The notes beneath the pieces were generated by a model. It did not search any database. It was given only the letters and a program-made list of their open reading frames with translations, and had not been told where the DNA came from. From Solobacterium sp. (GTDB lineage Bacteria > Bacillota_I > Bacilli_A > Erysipelotrichales > Erysipelotrichaceae), in assembly GCA_016284975.1 (NCBI GenBank), contig JAEEPV010000235.1:1-6892 (forward strand): 6,892 bases of DNA, read 5' to 3'. The translations under genes and the position numbers were made by a program. Of this stretch, positions 1 through 5,903 are shown piece by piece. Position 1 is the first letter of the stretch. Each line of letters begins with the position of its first letter.

Positions 1-572
1 CGCATGGCAGTGCTCAGATTCGCTGCCGCATAGATCGCAAGGTTTCCACCCTTGGAATGGCCGCCGATGTAATAGTCTCTGTCTTTGCTCATCGTTTCGT
101 TTACATAATCGATTGCCATCTGCTGACCGGGTGTATGCATAAAACTCGACATAAAGTCTTCCCGCCAGCCGACAAGACTGTTATCTGTACCGCGGAATGC
201 AATATAAGATGTCTGGTCGCTCAGTTCAAAATGTGCAGCCGCAAACTGCATTCTGTCTGCTTCAAAAACATCTTTATAATTTGTCACGCGGATCTTGCCA
301 AACCGGTTTGAGGAAGCCGCCGCCTTAATAAAATCTTCGTGTCCTCCCGTTACAGTCAGCAGCCGGTAACAGTTTTTCTTCTCAATCGCATCATAGACAT
401 CACGAACGAAAGGTCCATTTTTCAGCATTGGTTTCAATACTTTTGACAGATCCAGATAAACAAGTTCGGAAAGAACCACATTATCAACTTCATTGAACGG
501 ATCCGCCCGAAAACTGAGATCCCCCCTCCAGTTGATATAGTCGATCAATGTATCATGAAACGCCTCAGCCAT
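1..572 (-). CDS. DUF2974 / Mbeg1-like predicted alpha/beta hydrolase, N-terminal part (C-terminus beyond the left edge)
   Basis: I read this from the reverse complement: an open frame begins at ATG 572-570 and stays open for 190 complete codons to the window edge. The N-terminus (DYINWRGDLSF, then DPFNEVDNVVLSELVYLD) is the hallmark opening of the DUF2974 family. It is followed by FRGTDNSLVGWREDF at about 126-140 and a nucleophile elbow G-H-S-K-G at 171-175 (probable nucleophile Ser173) within YYIGGHSKGGN. The family is predicted to have a lipase-like alpha/beta hydrolase fold, but its substrate is unknown to me. The acid and His of the triad would lie in the missing part. There is no signal peptide, so it is probably cytoplasmic. 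GGAGAA at 586-581 (minus strand) sits 8 nt before the ATG and supports this start. It is divergent from the ROK kinase gene. The family call is confident; the enzymatic activity is inferred. Confidence 0.9.
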   Translation of the reverse strand, partial: MAEAFHDTLIDYINWRGDLSFRADPFNEVDNVVLSELVYLDLSKVLKPMLKNGPFVRDVYDAIEKKNCYRLLTVTGGHEDFIKAAASSNRFGKIRVTNYKDVFEADRMQFAAAHFELSDQTSYIAFRGTDNSLVGWREDFMSSFMHTPGQQMAIDYVNETMSKDRDYYIGGHSKGGNLAIYAAANLSTAM

Positions 573-603
573 TATGTCAGTTCTCCAACTTCAGATTATT
601 ATC

Positions 604-633
604 ATTATACCGTGTTCAGACAACGTATTTGAA
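604..633 (-). promoter_or_regulatory. Predicted promoter of the DUF2974 gene
   Basis: On the minus strand a perfect -10 box TATAAT lies at 609-604, with a partial -35 TTCAAA (4 of 6 matches) at 633-628 and an 18-nt spacer. A start near 597 would give a leader of about 25 nt containing the GGAGAA ribosome site. The -35 area overlaps that of the opposing ROK-kinase promoter. Confidence 0.55.
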
Positions 634-653
634 TCGCATCCACTGTGTATAAT
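625..653 (+). promoter_or_regulatory. Predicted promoter of the ROK kinase gene
   Basis: A perfect -10 box TATAAT lies at 648-653. The position 17 nt upstream (625-630, GTATTT) is a poor -35, so an activator may be needed. Transcription would start near 660, about 19 nt before the ATG at 679. The promoter shares its upstream DNA with the divergent minus-strand promoter. Confidence 0.5.
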
Positions 654-678
654 GGTTTCAGAAAGCGAGCATATTACC

Positions 679-1557
679 ATGAAGCTGTTTACCGTTGATG
701 TCGGCGGATCTGCCGTTAAATACGGTGTCTGTGATGAAAAAGGTACTCTGACGGACACCGGATCGATACCGCTTCCTTCCTCCTTCAGCGAGTTCCTGGA
801 ACAGATCGGATCTCTTGCGGCAAACTACAGCGTGGACGGGATTGCCGTCAGTTCTCCCGGAGCAGTTAACTGCAGCACCGGTGTCGTCGGCGGCAGAAGT
901 GCCGTCCCATGGATCCATAATGTTCCGGTTGTCGAATCGCTGTATCAAGTGACAGGCCTGCCTGCCGCAATTGAAAATGACGCAAACTGCGCCGCGCTTG
1001 GAGAACTGTGGATTGGTGCGGCGAAAGATCTCAGCGACTGCTGTTTTGTGATTTTTGGAACCGGTATCGGCGGAGCAGTCATCAAAGACCGGAAGATCTA
1101 TACGGGCAGCCGGGAGCTTGCCGGAGAATTCGGTCTGATGATCATCGATTATGCATTTGAAACAAATTCATTTCATGTCTGGTCGCATTATTCCACCAAC
1201 CATATCGTACGAAGTGCGGAAGAAGAATGTCATCTGCCCGCAGGATCGCTCGACGGCATTACCGTATTCGAAGAAGCTTCCTCCAATCCGGTTTACGCAA
1301 AACATGTTGACCGGTTTTATCAGGCTGCAGCAAACGGCATTCTGAATCTGCAGCAGATTTATGATCCGGAGGCAATTCTGCTGGGCGGAGGAATCTCCGC
1401 TAGGCCTGAGCTTTGTGAAGAGATCATGAAACGCATCTATACCCGGACAATTTTCGATAGCTTTGTTTTTCAGCCCCCGCAGCTGAGAATCTGTGAATTC
1501 GGCAATCAGGCCAATCTGATCGGTGCAGCGTATCATTATCTCCATGTTCATTCTTAA
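679..1557 (+). CDS. ROK-family sugar kinase (zinc-less type)
   Basis: A predicted cytoplasmic kinase of 292 residues, a normal ROK length, that would phosphorylate a sugar, amino sugar or glycoside with ATP. Visible motifs in order are the N-terminal phosphate-binding DVGGSAVKYGV (7-17), IAVSSPGAV (55-63), the catalytic signature ENDANCAALGE (99-109, putative base Asp101), the glycine-rich FGTGIGGAV (126-134), AGEFGLM (148-154) and LLGGGIS (234-240). The usual ROK His after GEFG is Leu153, and no CxCGxxGCxE zinc-binding motif follows. This points to the zinc-independent branch (beta-glucoside kinase-like or unknown) rather than a typical glucokinase or NagK; the substrate cannot be called. 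I chose ATG 679 because the family begins with M-K-x-F-x-x-D-x-G-G and because the upstream in-frame starts (574, 652) lie before or within the -10 box. The ribosome site is weak (AAGCGAG at 663-669). The gene is monocistronic, ending in a terminator that overlaps its stop codon. Confidence 0.9.
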   Translation: MKLFTVDVGGSAVKYGVCDEKGTLTDTGSIPLPSSFSEFLEQIGSLAANYSVDGIAVSSPGAVNCSTGVVGGRSAVPWIHNVPVVESLYQVTGLPAAIENDANCAALGELWIGAAKDLSDCCFVIFGTGIGGAVIKDRKIYTGSRELAGEFGLMIIDYAFETNSFHVWSHYSTNHIVRSAEEECHLPAGSLDGITVFEEASSNPVYAKHVDRFYQAAANGILNLQQIYDPEAILLGGGISARPELCEEIMKRIYTRTIFDSFVFQPPQLRICEFGNQANLIGAAYHYLHVHS

Positions 1558-1578
1558 AACCGCAGTCTGCGGTTTTTT
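1556..1578 (+). terminator. Intrinsic terminator of the ROK kinase gene
   Basis: A perfect 9-bp stem (AAAACCGCA at 1556-1564, TGCGGTTTT at 1568-1576) with a GTC loop ends in a run of six T (1573-1578). The left arm starts inside the TAA stop codon of the kinase. The A-rich left arm means it could also work on the other strand, but no gene converges on it. Confidence 0.9.
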
Positions 1579-1600
1579 ACTTCGCGTATTTCCGGTTTCT

Positions 1601-1630
1601 TTCTGCAGTTTTCGCAGGCAGGCTTATAAT
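1601..1630 (+). promoter_or_regulatory. Predicted promoter of the glycosyltransferase pair
   Basis: A perfect TATAAT lies at 1625-1630, 47 nt after the preceding terminator. The -35 zone (TTCTGC at 1601-1606, 18-nt spacer) is poor. Transcription would begin near 1637, only about 3 nt before the start codon at 1640. Confidence 0.55.
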
Positions 1631-1639
1631 AAATATATT

Positions 1640-3625
1640 ATGCTGGATCATCTGCGAACCATCAGTCTGTCCGTCTTTCAGAACAGCGAACTGCTGTTTC
1701 TCATTTTCGCTGCCGCAGCGATTCTGTTGGTTTTGTATTTTCTGAAAAACAATACGAAAGATGTACCTTCTCTTGAACAGACCGTCTTACCGGAATCCGG
1801 AAATCTTTCCTTTCTCCGGCGAACCCTGCCGCCGGTCCGATTTGATCGGGATGACCGTTTTTTTCTGTATGCGGTATGCGCAGTTTTCGCTCTGATCGGG
1901 TTTCACCGTCTCGGTTCTCATACGATGCCCGTTACAACCTGGCAGCCGGTCACAGAAGGCCAGCAGGTTATTTTTGAACTGCCGCAGAATACACGCTTTG
2001 ACCGCATGATTGTGTTCTATGGGGAAGGCGACAACAACAGCCGCAGCAGTGGGTTTCAGCTTGGCCTCAATGACATCCTGGTGGAAGGCAGCAACGATCA
2101 GAAAGAATGGGTTTCGCTTGCCACACTCAATGAAGGCAGCATCTACCGTTACCTCAGCTGGTACGGAAGCTGGGATTACCGCTATATCCGCATGACTTCA
2201 TGCAGTGACAGCGACACCGTTACAGAAATCGCGTTTATCGATTCCTATCAAGGAAAACGGCTGCCGGTCAAAGTCTGTGAAGACAATGCAAAAGACAGTG
2301 AATATCCTGCGGAACGGATGATTGACGAACAGGAACTGATTCCGCTGGATCCCACCTATTATGATGAAAGCTATTTTGATGAAGTGTATCATCCGAGAAA
2401 CGCCTGGGAAATCGTTCATCATCAATATATGTATTACACGGTGCATCCTCTGCTCGGTACGGAGATCATTGCACTTTCAATCCGACTGTTTGGAATGAAT
2501 CCGTTCGCATGGCGTCTGCCCGGCGTCCTGTTTGGAATCGGGATGCTGCCGCTGTTGTTTCATATTCTCTGCCTGTTGTTCCGGGAACGTACGTATGCCC
2601 GTTTCGGCACTGTTCTGTTTGCGGCGGAATTCATGCATCTGACAACATCCAGAATCGCCACCCTTGAGCCAATGAGCGTATTCTTCATCCTGTTGATGAC
2701 AGACCGCATGATCCAATACTGCCGGATGTCCTTTTATGACCGGCCGCTGCGGGAAACACTGCTGGTCCTGCTGAGATGCGGCATCGATATGGGACTGGCC
2801 ATCGCCGTGAAATGGACCGCGTGCTACAGTGCAGTCGGTCTGGCTGTGATGTTTTTCACCGTACTGTTTTTCCGTTATCGGGAATACACCGCGGCAGAGG
2901 CACTTCACTCGGAAACGCTCGACAAGCTGACGGAAGAAGAAACAGAAATCTATCATAATGCACTGCGTTTTCCGGAGTACGCACTAAAAACAATCCTCTG
3001 GGCAGTGTTCTTCTTTATCTTCATTCCGCTTGTAATCTATTACGCGGCCTATCTTCCCGCACCGTTTTCCAGAGAAGGCACTTCTATTCAGACAGTCATC
3101 GACCAGACACTCTATATCTATCGGTATCATTCGAATCTGACAGCGACCCATCCGTATCAAAGCAACTGGATTCAATGGCTTACGGATGATCGGCCAATCT
3201 GGTATTACGGCCGTTCTGATCTTTCGGGTGTTTATCATACAATTGCATGCTTTACGAATCCGCTGATCTCGCTGGCCGGACTGATAGCAGTTCCGATGAC
3301 CGTGGTTGAAGCAGTCAAAAAGCATTCTCTTTCTGCCTGGCTCATACTGGTCGGTTTTTTCAGTGCCCTTCTGCCATGGATGCTGATTGACCGCTGTGTC
3401 TTCGCCTATCATTTCTATCCTTCTAGCGTATTCATGATTCTGGCGATTGTCTGTGTCTTCCGGATGCTGAACAAAAGACGCGGCGAACCTTCCGGCATGA
3501 TGCGGCTGTTTGAGCTGGCATGTGTCGCATTATTCATTCTGTATCTTCCTGTTCTGACCGGGTTTGGTACCCGCTTGGAATATGTTCATTTTCTTGAGGT
3601 GTTCCCATCATGGTATTTCGGCTGA
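1640..3625 (+). CDS. PMT/GT39-like membrane glycosyltransferase with a discoidin-like domain
   Basis: A 661-residue multi-pass GT-C protein, expected to move a sugar from a polyprenyl-phosphate donor to an acceptor outside the membrane. TM1 is about 17-35; the loop 36-73 is rich in Arg/Lys and so probably cytoplasmic; TM2 is about 74-91. Residues about 98-205 look like an F5/8C (discoidin-like) beta domain (ILVEGSNDQKEW 146-157, RYIRMT 181-186). The PMT hallmark YFDEVYH (245-251) carries the acidic pair Asp247-Glu248 and is followed by LFGMNPFAWRLPG (283-295). Further family signatures are ATHPYQSNWIQW (502-513), RPIWYY (518-523), LPWMLIDRCVFAYHFYPS (578-595) and the C-terminal FPSWYFG. I start at ATG 1640 because earlier in-frame ATGs (1523, 1544) precede the upstream terminator. 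No Shine-Dalgarno sequence precedes 1640. The gene overlaps the next by 16 nt, so the two are co-expressed. Acceptor and donor are unknown; protein O-mannosylation is possible but not shown. Confidence 0.85.
   Translation: MLDHLRTISLSVFQNSELLFLIFAAAAILLVLYFLKNNTKDVPSLEQTVLPESGNLSFLRRTLPPVRFDRDDRFFLYAVCAVFALIGFHRLGSHTMPVTTWQPVTEGQQVIFELPQNTRFDRMIVFYGEGDNNSRSSGFQLGLNDILVEGSNDQKEWVSLATLNEGSIYRYLSWYGSWDYRYIRMTSCSDSDTVTEIAFIDSYQGKRLPVKVCEDNAKDSEYPAERMIDEQELIPLDPTYYDESYFDEVYHPRNAWEIVHHQYMYYTVHPLLGTEIIALSIRLFGMNPFAWRLPGVLFGIGMLPLLFHILCLLFRERTYARFGTVLFAAEFMHLTTSRIATLEPMSVFFILLMTDRMIQYCRMSFYDRPLRETLLVLLRCGIDMGLAIAVKWTACYSAVGLAVMFFTVLFFRYREYTAAEALHSETLDKLTEEETEIYHNALRFPEYALKTILWAVFFFIFIPLVIYYAAYLPAPFSREGTSIQTVIDQTLYIYRYHSNLTATHPYQSNWIQWLTDDRPIWYYGRSDLSGVYHTIACFTNPLISLAGLIAVPMTVVEAVKKHSLSAWLILVGFFSALLPWMLIDRCVFAYHFYPSSVFMILAIVCVFRMLNKRRGEPSGMMRLFELACVALFILYLPVLTGFGTRLEYVHFLEVFPSWYFG
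3596..3601 (+). promoter_or_regulatory. Ribosome binding site fixing the start of the second membrane gene
   Basis: GAGGTG lies 8 nt before ATG 3610, inside the last codons of the preceding glycosyltransferase gene. It fixes the start and implies translation reinitiation or coupling across the 16-nt overlap. Confidence 0.75.
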
Positions 3626-5313
3626 AAAACCGACATGTTGCATATCTGATTGCCTCTTTGATTCTGACCGCGCTGTTTGCCTGGCCACAGCTTTCCCGTG
3701 GTTTTCTTGCGCTGGAACATGATACGATGTTTCACCTCTCCCGGATTGAAGGTCTTGCGGAATCGCTCAGCCGCGGCTGTTTTCCTCCGCGCATCTACCC
3801 GTATAAAAACAACGGATTTGGATATGGTAGTCCAATGTTCTATAACGATCTGCTCCTGATTCCCTCCGCACTCCTGTATCTTTCCGGTATCAGTCTTGCC
3901 TGGTGCTGGAAGTTCAATATCGTTGTTCTGACCGCACTGTCTGCCTATGCGATGTGCTGTCTGATTGACCGCATCAGCAAAGACCCGTTTACAGCCGTTC
4001 TTCTGGCATCTGCTTTTACGTTTTCCAATTACCGGATCACCGACGTCTATGTGCGGGGCGCACTTGGTGAAGTGTCAGCGATGCTGTTTCTGATTACGCT
4101 TACAGAAGCGATGATCATTCTGTTTGAGGAAGAAGACGCGTCCGGATGGAAACTGCTGTTTCTGTCTCTCTGCGGACTTCTCTGTTCCCATAATCTCAGT
4201 GCGCTGTTCGGCATCCTTGTCTTTGCCATTGTTTTCATCTGCCGTTTTCCCGATACTTCCCGTCATGTTCTTTACGCTGTGTTCAAAGCAGCGGCACTTT
4301 CCTTTCTGTGCACGGCATGGTATACACTGCCGATGCTGGAACAGCTTCATTCCCAGAAGTTCATTCTTCATTACTACGCATCTTCCAACAACCTGTCTTC
4401 CAGTTCCATGCCGCTGTGGAAATATACTGCCAATACGACCGTATTCGGTTATGGCTCCAATGATCTTCCAGGAAATCTGCAGATGACCCTGAATCCGGGA
4501 TACATGATGATGTTTTCCCCGCTTCTGTGGCTGCTGGTTCCTCGTGAAATCCGCCAGAGACACCCGGTAGTGCGAATCTGTCTGATAACTGGTCTGATTG
4601 CGCTGATTTTACCGCTGGACCTTGTACCATGGGATTATCTTTCCTTCCTGAGCGTAATCCAGTTTCCCTGGCGTCTTATGATCCTTGCCCTGATCCTTCC
4701 CGCCGCCGCCGCAGGGATCGGTCTTTCCTGTCTGTTCAAAGAAAAAAAGATCCTTCTCGTGGCAGCGCTGCTGCTGGTGACCGGAGAAGGCATATGGCAT
4801 GTCCTCCCTGCCGCATCACGGACGTTTGGAATTGGGGAGCACACCACCTATGAAGAACTGATTTCAGGATCAATTATTGACCCTTACTATTCCGCTACTT
4901 ATAAACGTGTGGAACTTGCCGGTGGCGAGTACCTTCCTGTTTCTTCTCCGGATTTCAGAAATTATGAACCTGCAATCCGGGATCTGCAGGGCAATGTGCT
5001 CTCCATCCCCTGCAAGAAGGATGGTACCACCCTCACCTTTACCGTACCCGGCACTTTTGAAAACGGTACTCTTGTACTGCCTTTGACCTGGTATAAAGGA
5101 TATGTCTGTGCCGATCCTCAGGGAACTGCGATCATGGCAAATGCTTCATCACAGTCTCTTGTGAAGGTCTCCTGTCCTTCCGCCGGAAGTTACCGTGTCA
5201 CTTATGCCGGAACACCGCTGCAGCATGTCTCCGACTGGATTTCCATTTCCGGTCTGGCTCTCAGTCTCTATTTCCTGATCCAGTCCCGCAAAGCCAGAAT
5301 TAAGGATTATTGA
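3610..5313 (+). CDS. PTPS-related / YfhO-like GT-C membrane protein
   Basis: A 567-residue multi-pass membrane protein resembling the '6-pyruvoyl-tetrahydropterin synthase related' membrane family (a domain name only; no PTPS activity is implied) and bacterial YfhO-like GT-C proteins. TM1 is about 10-30. The first outer loop holds EHDTMFHLSRIEG (36-48), an acidic motif in the place where GT-C enzymes carry their catalytic Asp (candidate Asp38), then FPPRIYP (58-64) and FGYGSPMFYNDLLLIPSALLY (70-90). RGALGE (149-154) and QFPWRL (351-356) are further family-like motifs. Hydrophobic segments fill about 100-400. Residues about 405-540 form an extracytoplasmic beta-rich region (YYSATYKRVEL, LTWYKGYVCA), and a last TM (about 543-558) leaves a short basic tail. 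It overlaps the upstream PMT-like gene by 16 nt, suggesting a joint role in surface glycosylation or polymer modification. The substrate is unknown; the GT-C assignment is by motif reading only. Confidence 0.8.
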   Translation: MVFRLKNRHVAYLIASLILTALFAWPQLSRGFLALEHDTMFHLSRIEGLAESLSRGCFPPRIYPYKNNGFGYGSPMFYNDLLLIPSALLYLSGISLAWCWKFNIVVLTALSAYAMCCLIDRISKDPFTAVLLASAFTFSNYRITDVYVRGALGEVSAMLFLITLTEAMIILFEEEDASGWKLLFLSLCGLLCSHNLSALFGILVFAIVFICRFPDTSRHVLYAVFKAAALSFLCTAWYTLPMLEQLHSQKFILHYYASSNNLSSSSMPLWKYTANTTVFGYGSNDLPGNLQMTLNPGYMMMFSPLLWLLVPREIRQRHPVVRICLITGLIALILPLDLVPWDYLSFLSVIQFPWRLMILALILPAAAAGIGLSCLFKEKKILLVAALLLVTGEGIWHVLPAASRTFGIGEHTTYEELISGSIIDPYYSATYKRVELAGGEYLPVSSPDFRNYEPAIRDLQGNVLSIPCKKDGTTLTFTVPGTFENGTLVLPLTWYKGYVCADPQGTAIMANASSQSLVKVSCPSAGSYRVTYAGTPLQHVSDWISISGLALSLYFLIQSRKARIKDY

Positions 5314-5372
5314 TTAAATGAAAAATTTTTGTAAAAATGATAAATTTTTTTAAGATATAATCTTATATAACA
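5314..5372 (+). promoter_or_regulatory. AT-rich promoter region of the sigma/export operon
   Basis: This 59-nt gap is almost entirely A/T. It has a perfect -10 TATAAT at 5356-5361 but no recognisable -35 at the right spacing (TTGTAA at 5329-5334 is 21 nt away). A-tracts and T-tracts centred near 5325, 5335 and 5346 repeat about every helical turn, as in curved or UP-element DNA. The start codon at 5373 is only 11 nt after the -10 box, with no Shine-Dalgarno sequence. I see no GC-rich terminator hairpin for the upstream operon, so read-through from the glycosyltransferase genes is possible. Confidence 0.55.
5351..5365. repeat. 15-bp palindrome over the -10 box of the sigma gene
   Basis: TAAGAT-ATA-ATCTTA is a perfect inverted repeat with 6-bp arms and a 3-nt centre. 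It covers the whole TATAAT box. A dimeric repressor bound here would block transcription. In such AT-rich DNA it may also be chance. Confidence 0.45.
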
Positions 5373-5903
5373 ATGACTGACATGAAGAAAGTAAAAAAAC
5401 CGGATTTTGAACAGGTGTACCTGGATAATTATTCGTATATCTACAACTATGTTTACATGCGTCTGCTGCATCGTGAGAATACAGAAGACATTGTAAGCAA
5501 TGTTTTTACGAAGGCCATGGTTCATTACGAAAGCTATGACAACACCCGTTCCAATGTCCGCACATGGCTGTGCAATATTGCGAAAAATACCGTAACAGAC
5601 TTTTATCGCCTGAAATCCAATCAGCCGCATGTGGATATCGATGATATTACGGAGCCGGGGGTCGATGATGAGTTTGACCTTCTCCAGGATGATATCAACC
5701 GCCGGCTGTATCGGATTCTGTCATATCTTACAGACTCTGAACGTGATTTTCTGGCGATGCGCTATCAGGCAGGCATGTCAAATGAGGAAATTGGAAATAC
5801 ACTGGGCATTCAAGCAAAAGCCGTTTCGGAACGCTATCGCAGATTGCTGAAAAAATGCCGTGAAATTGTTGAAGAACATGGTCTAAAGGAGGATGAGGAA
5901 TGA
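5373..5903 (+). CDS. ECF-type (sigma-70 family) RNA polymerase sigma factor
   Basis: A 176-residue protein with the two-domain layout of ECF sigma factors, which direct RNA polymerase to a small set of promoters. Region 2 spans about 12-82: FEQVYLDNYSYIYNYVYMRL, ENTEDIVSNVFTKAM (35-49), then TWLCNIAKNTVTDFYR (64-79) for -10 recognition and melting. An acidic linker (about 88-107, DIDDITEPGVDDEFD) leads to region 4 (about 113-165), with LTDSERDFLAMRYQAGMSNEEIG-type spacing and a helix-turn-helix at about 135-162 for -35 contact. No region 3 or 1.1 is present. ATG 5373 has no Shine-Dalgarno sequence; the in-frame ATG 5382 (Met4) is an alternative. The stop overlaps the next gene's start (ATGA), the usual arrangement for a sigma with its partner regulator. 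Its targets are unknown, but the exporter operon itself is the obvious candidate. Confidence 0.92.
   Translation: MTDMKKVKKPDFEQVYLDNYSYIYNYVYMRLLHRENTEDIVSNVFTKAMVHYESYDNTRSNVRTWLCNIAKNTVTDFYRLKSNQPHVDIDDITEPGVDDEFDLLQDDINRRLYRILSYLTDSERDFLAMRYQAGMSNEEIGNTLGIQAKAVSERYRRLLKKCREIVEEHGLKEDEE
5885..5892 (+). promoter_or_regulatory. Strong ribosome binding site of the NHLM-like small protein gene
   Basis: AAAGGAGG lies 7 nt before ATG 5900, within the last codons of the sigma gene. It is the best Shine-Dalgarno match in the window and fixes the start of the small protein. It suggests the small protein is made at least as strongly as the sigma factor. Confidence 0.85.

Noticed and set aside
57..311. 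Small plus-strand ORF of 84 codons
   Set aside because: It is the antisense shadow of the DUF2974 gene, with a Cys/His-rich composition unlike a real protein and no family motifs.
574..678. Upstream extension of the ROK kinase to ATG 574 or ATG 652
   Set aside because: The extra residues do not look like a ROK N-terminus, and both ATGs fall before or within the TATAAT at 648-653. ATG 679 gives the canonical start.
1523..1639. Upstream extension of the PMT-like gene to ATG 1523 or 1544
   Set aside because: This stretch covers the end of the kinase gene, its terminator and the next promoter; translation across the terminator hairpin is unlikely.
2477..2956. Minus-strand ORF of 159 codons inside the PMT-like gene
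   Set aside because: Antisense to conserved membrane segments; Gln/His-rich shadow without motifs.
4075..4563. Minus-strand ORF of 162 codons inside the second membrane gene
   Set aside because: It lies antisense to a well-supported transmembrane gene. The product is low-complexity, rich in Gln, Lys and Arg, with no hydrophobic core pattern or ribosome site.
5321..5351. Rho-independent terminator after the glycosyltransferase pair
   Set aside because: The inverted A/T runs can pair only through A-U bonds. Without a GC-rich stem I do not call a terminator; the tracts fit promoter or bend DNA better.
5307..5630. Minus-strand ORF of 107 codons facing the sigma gene
   Set aside because: It is antisense to conserved sigma region 2 and the AT-rich promoter. 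No ribosome site or family signature.
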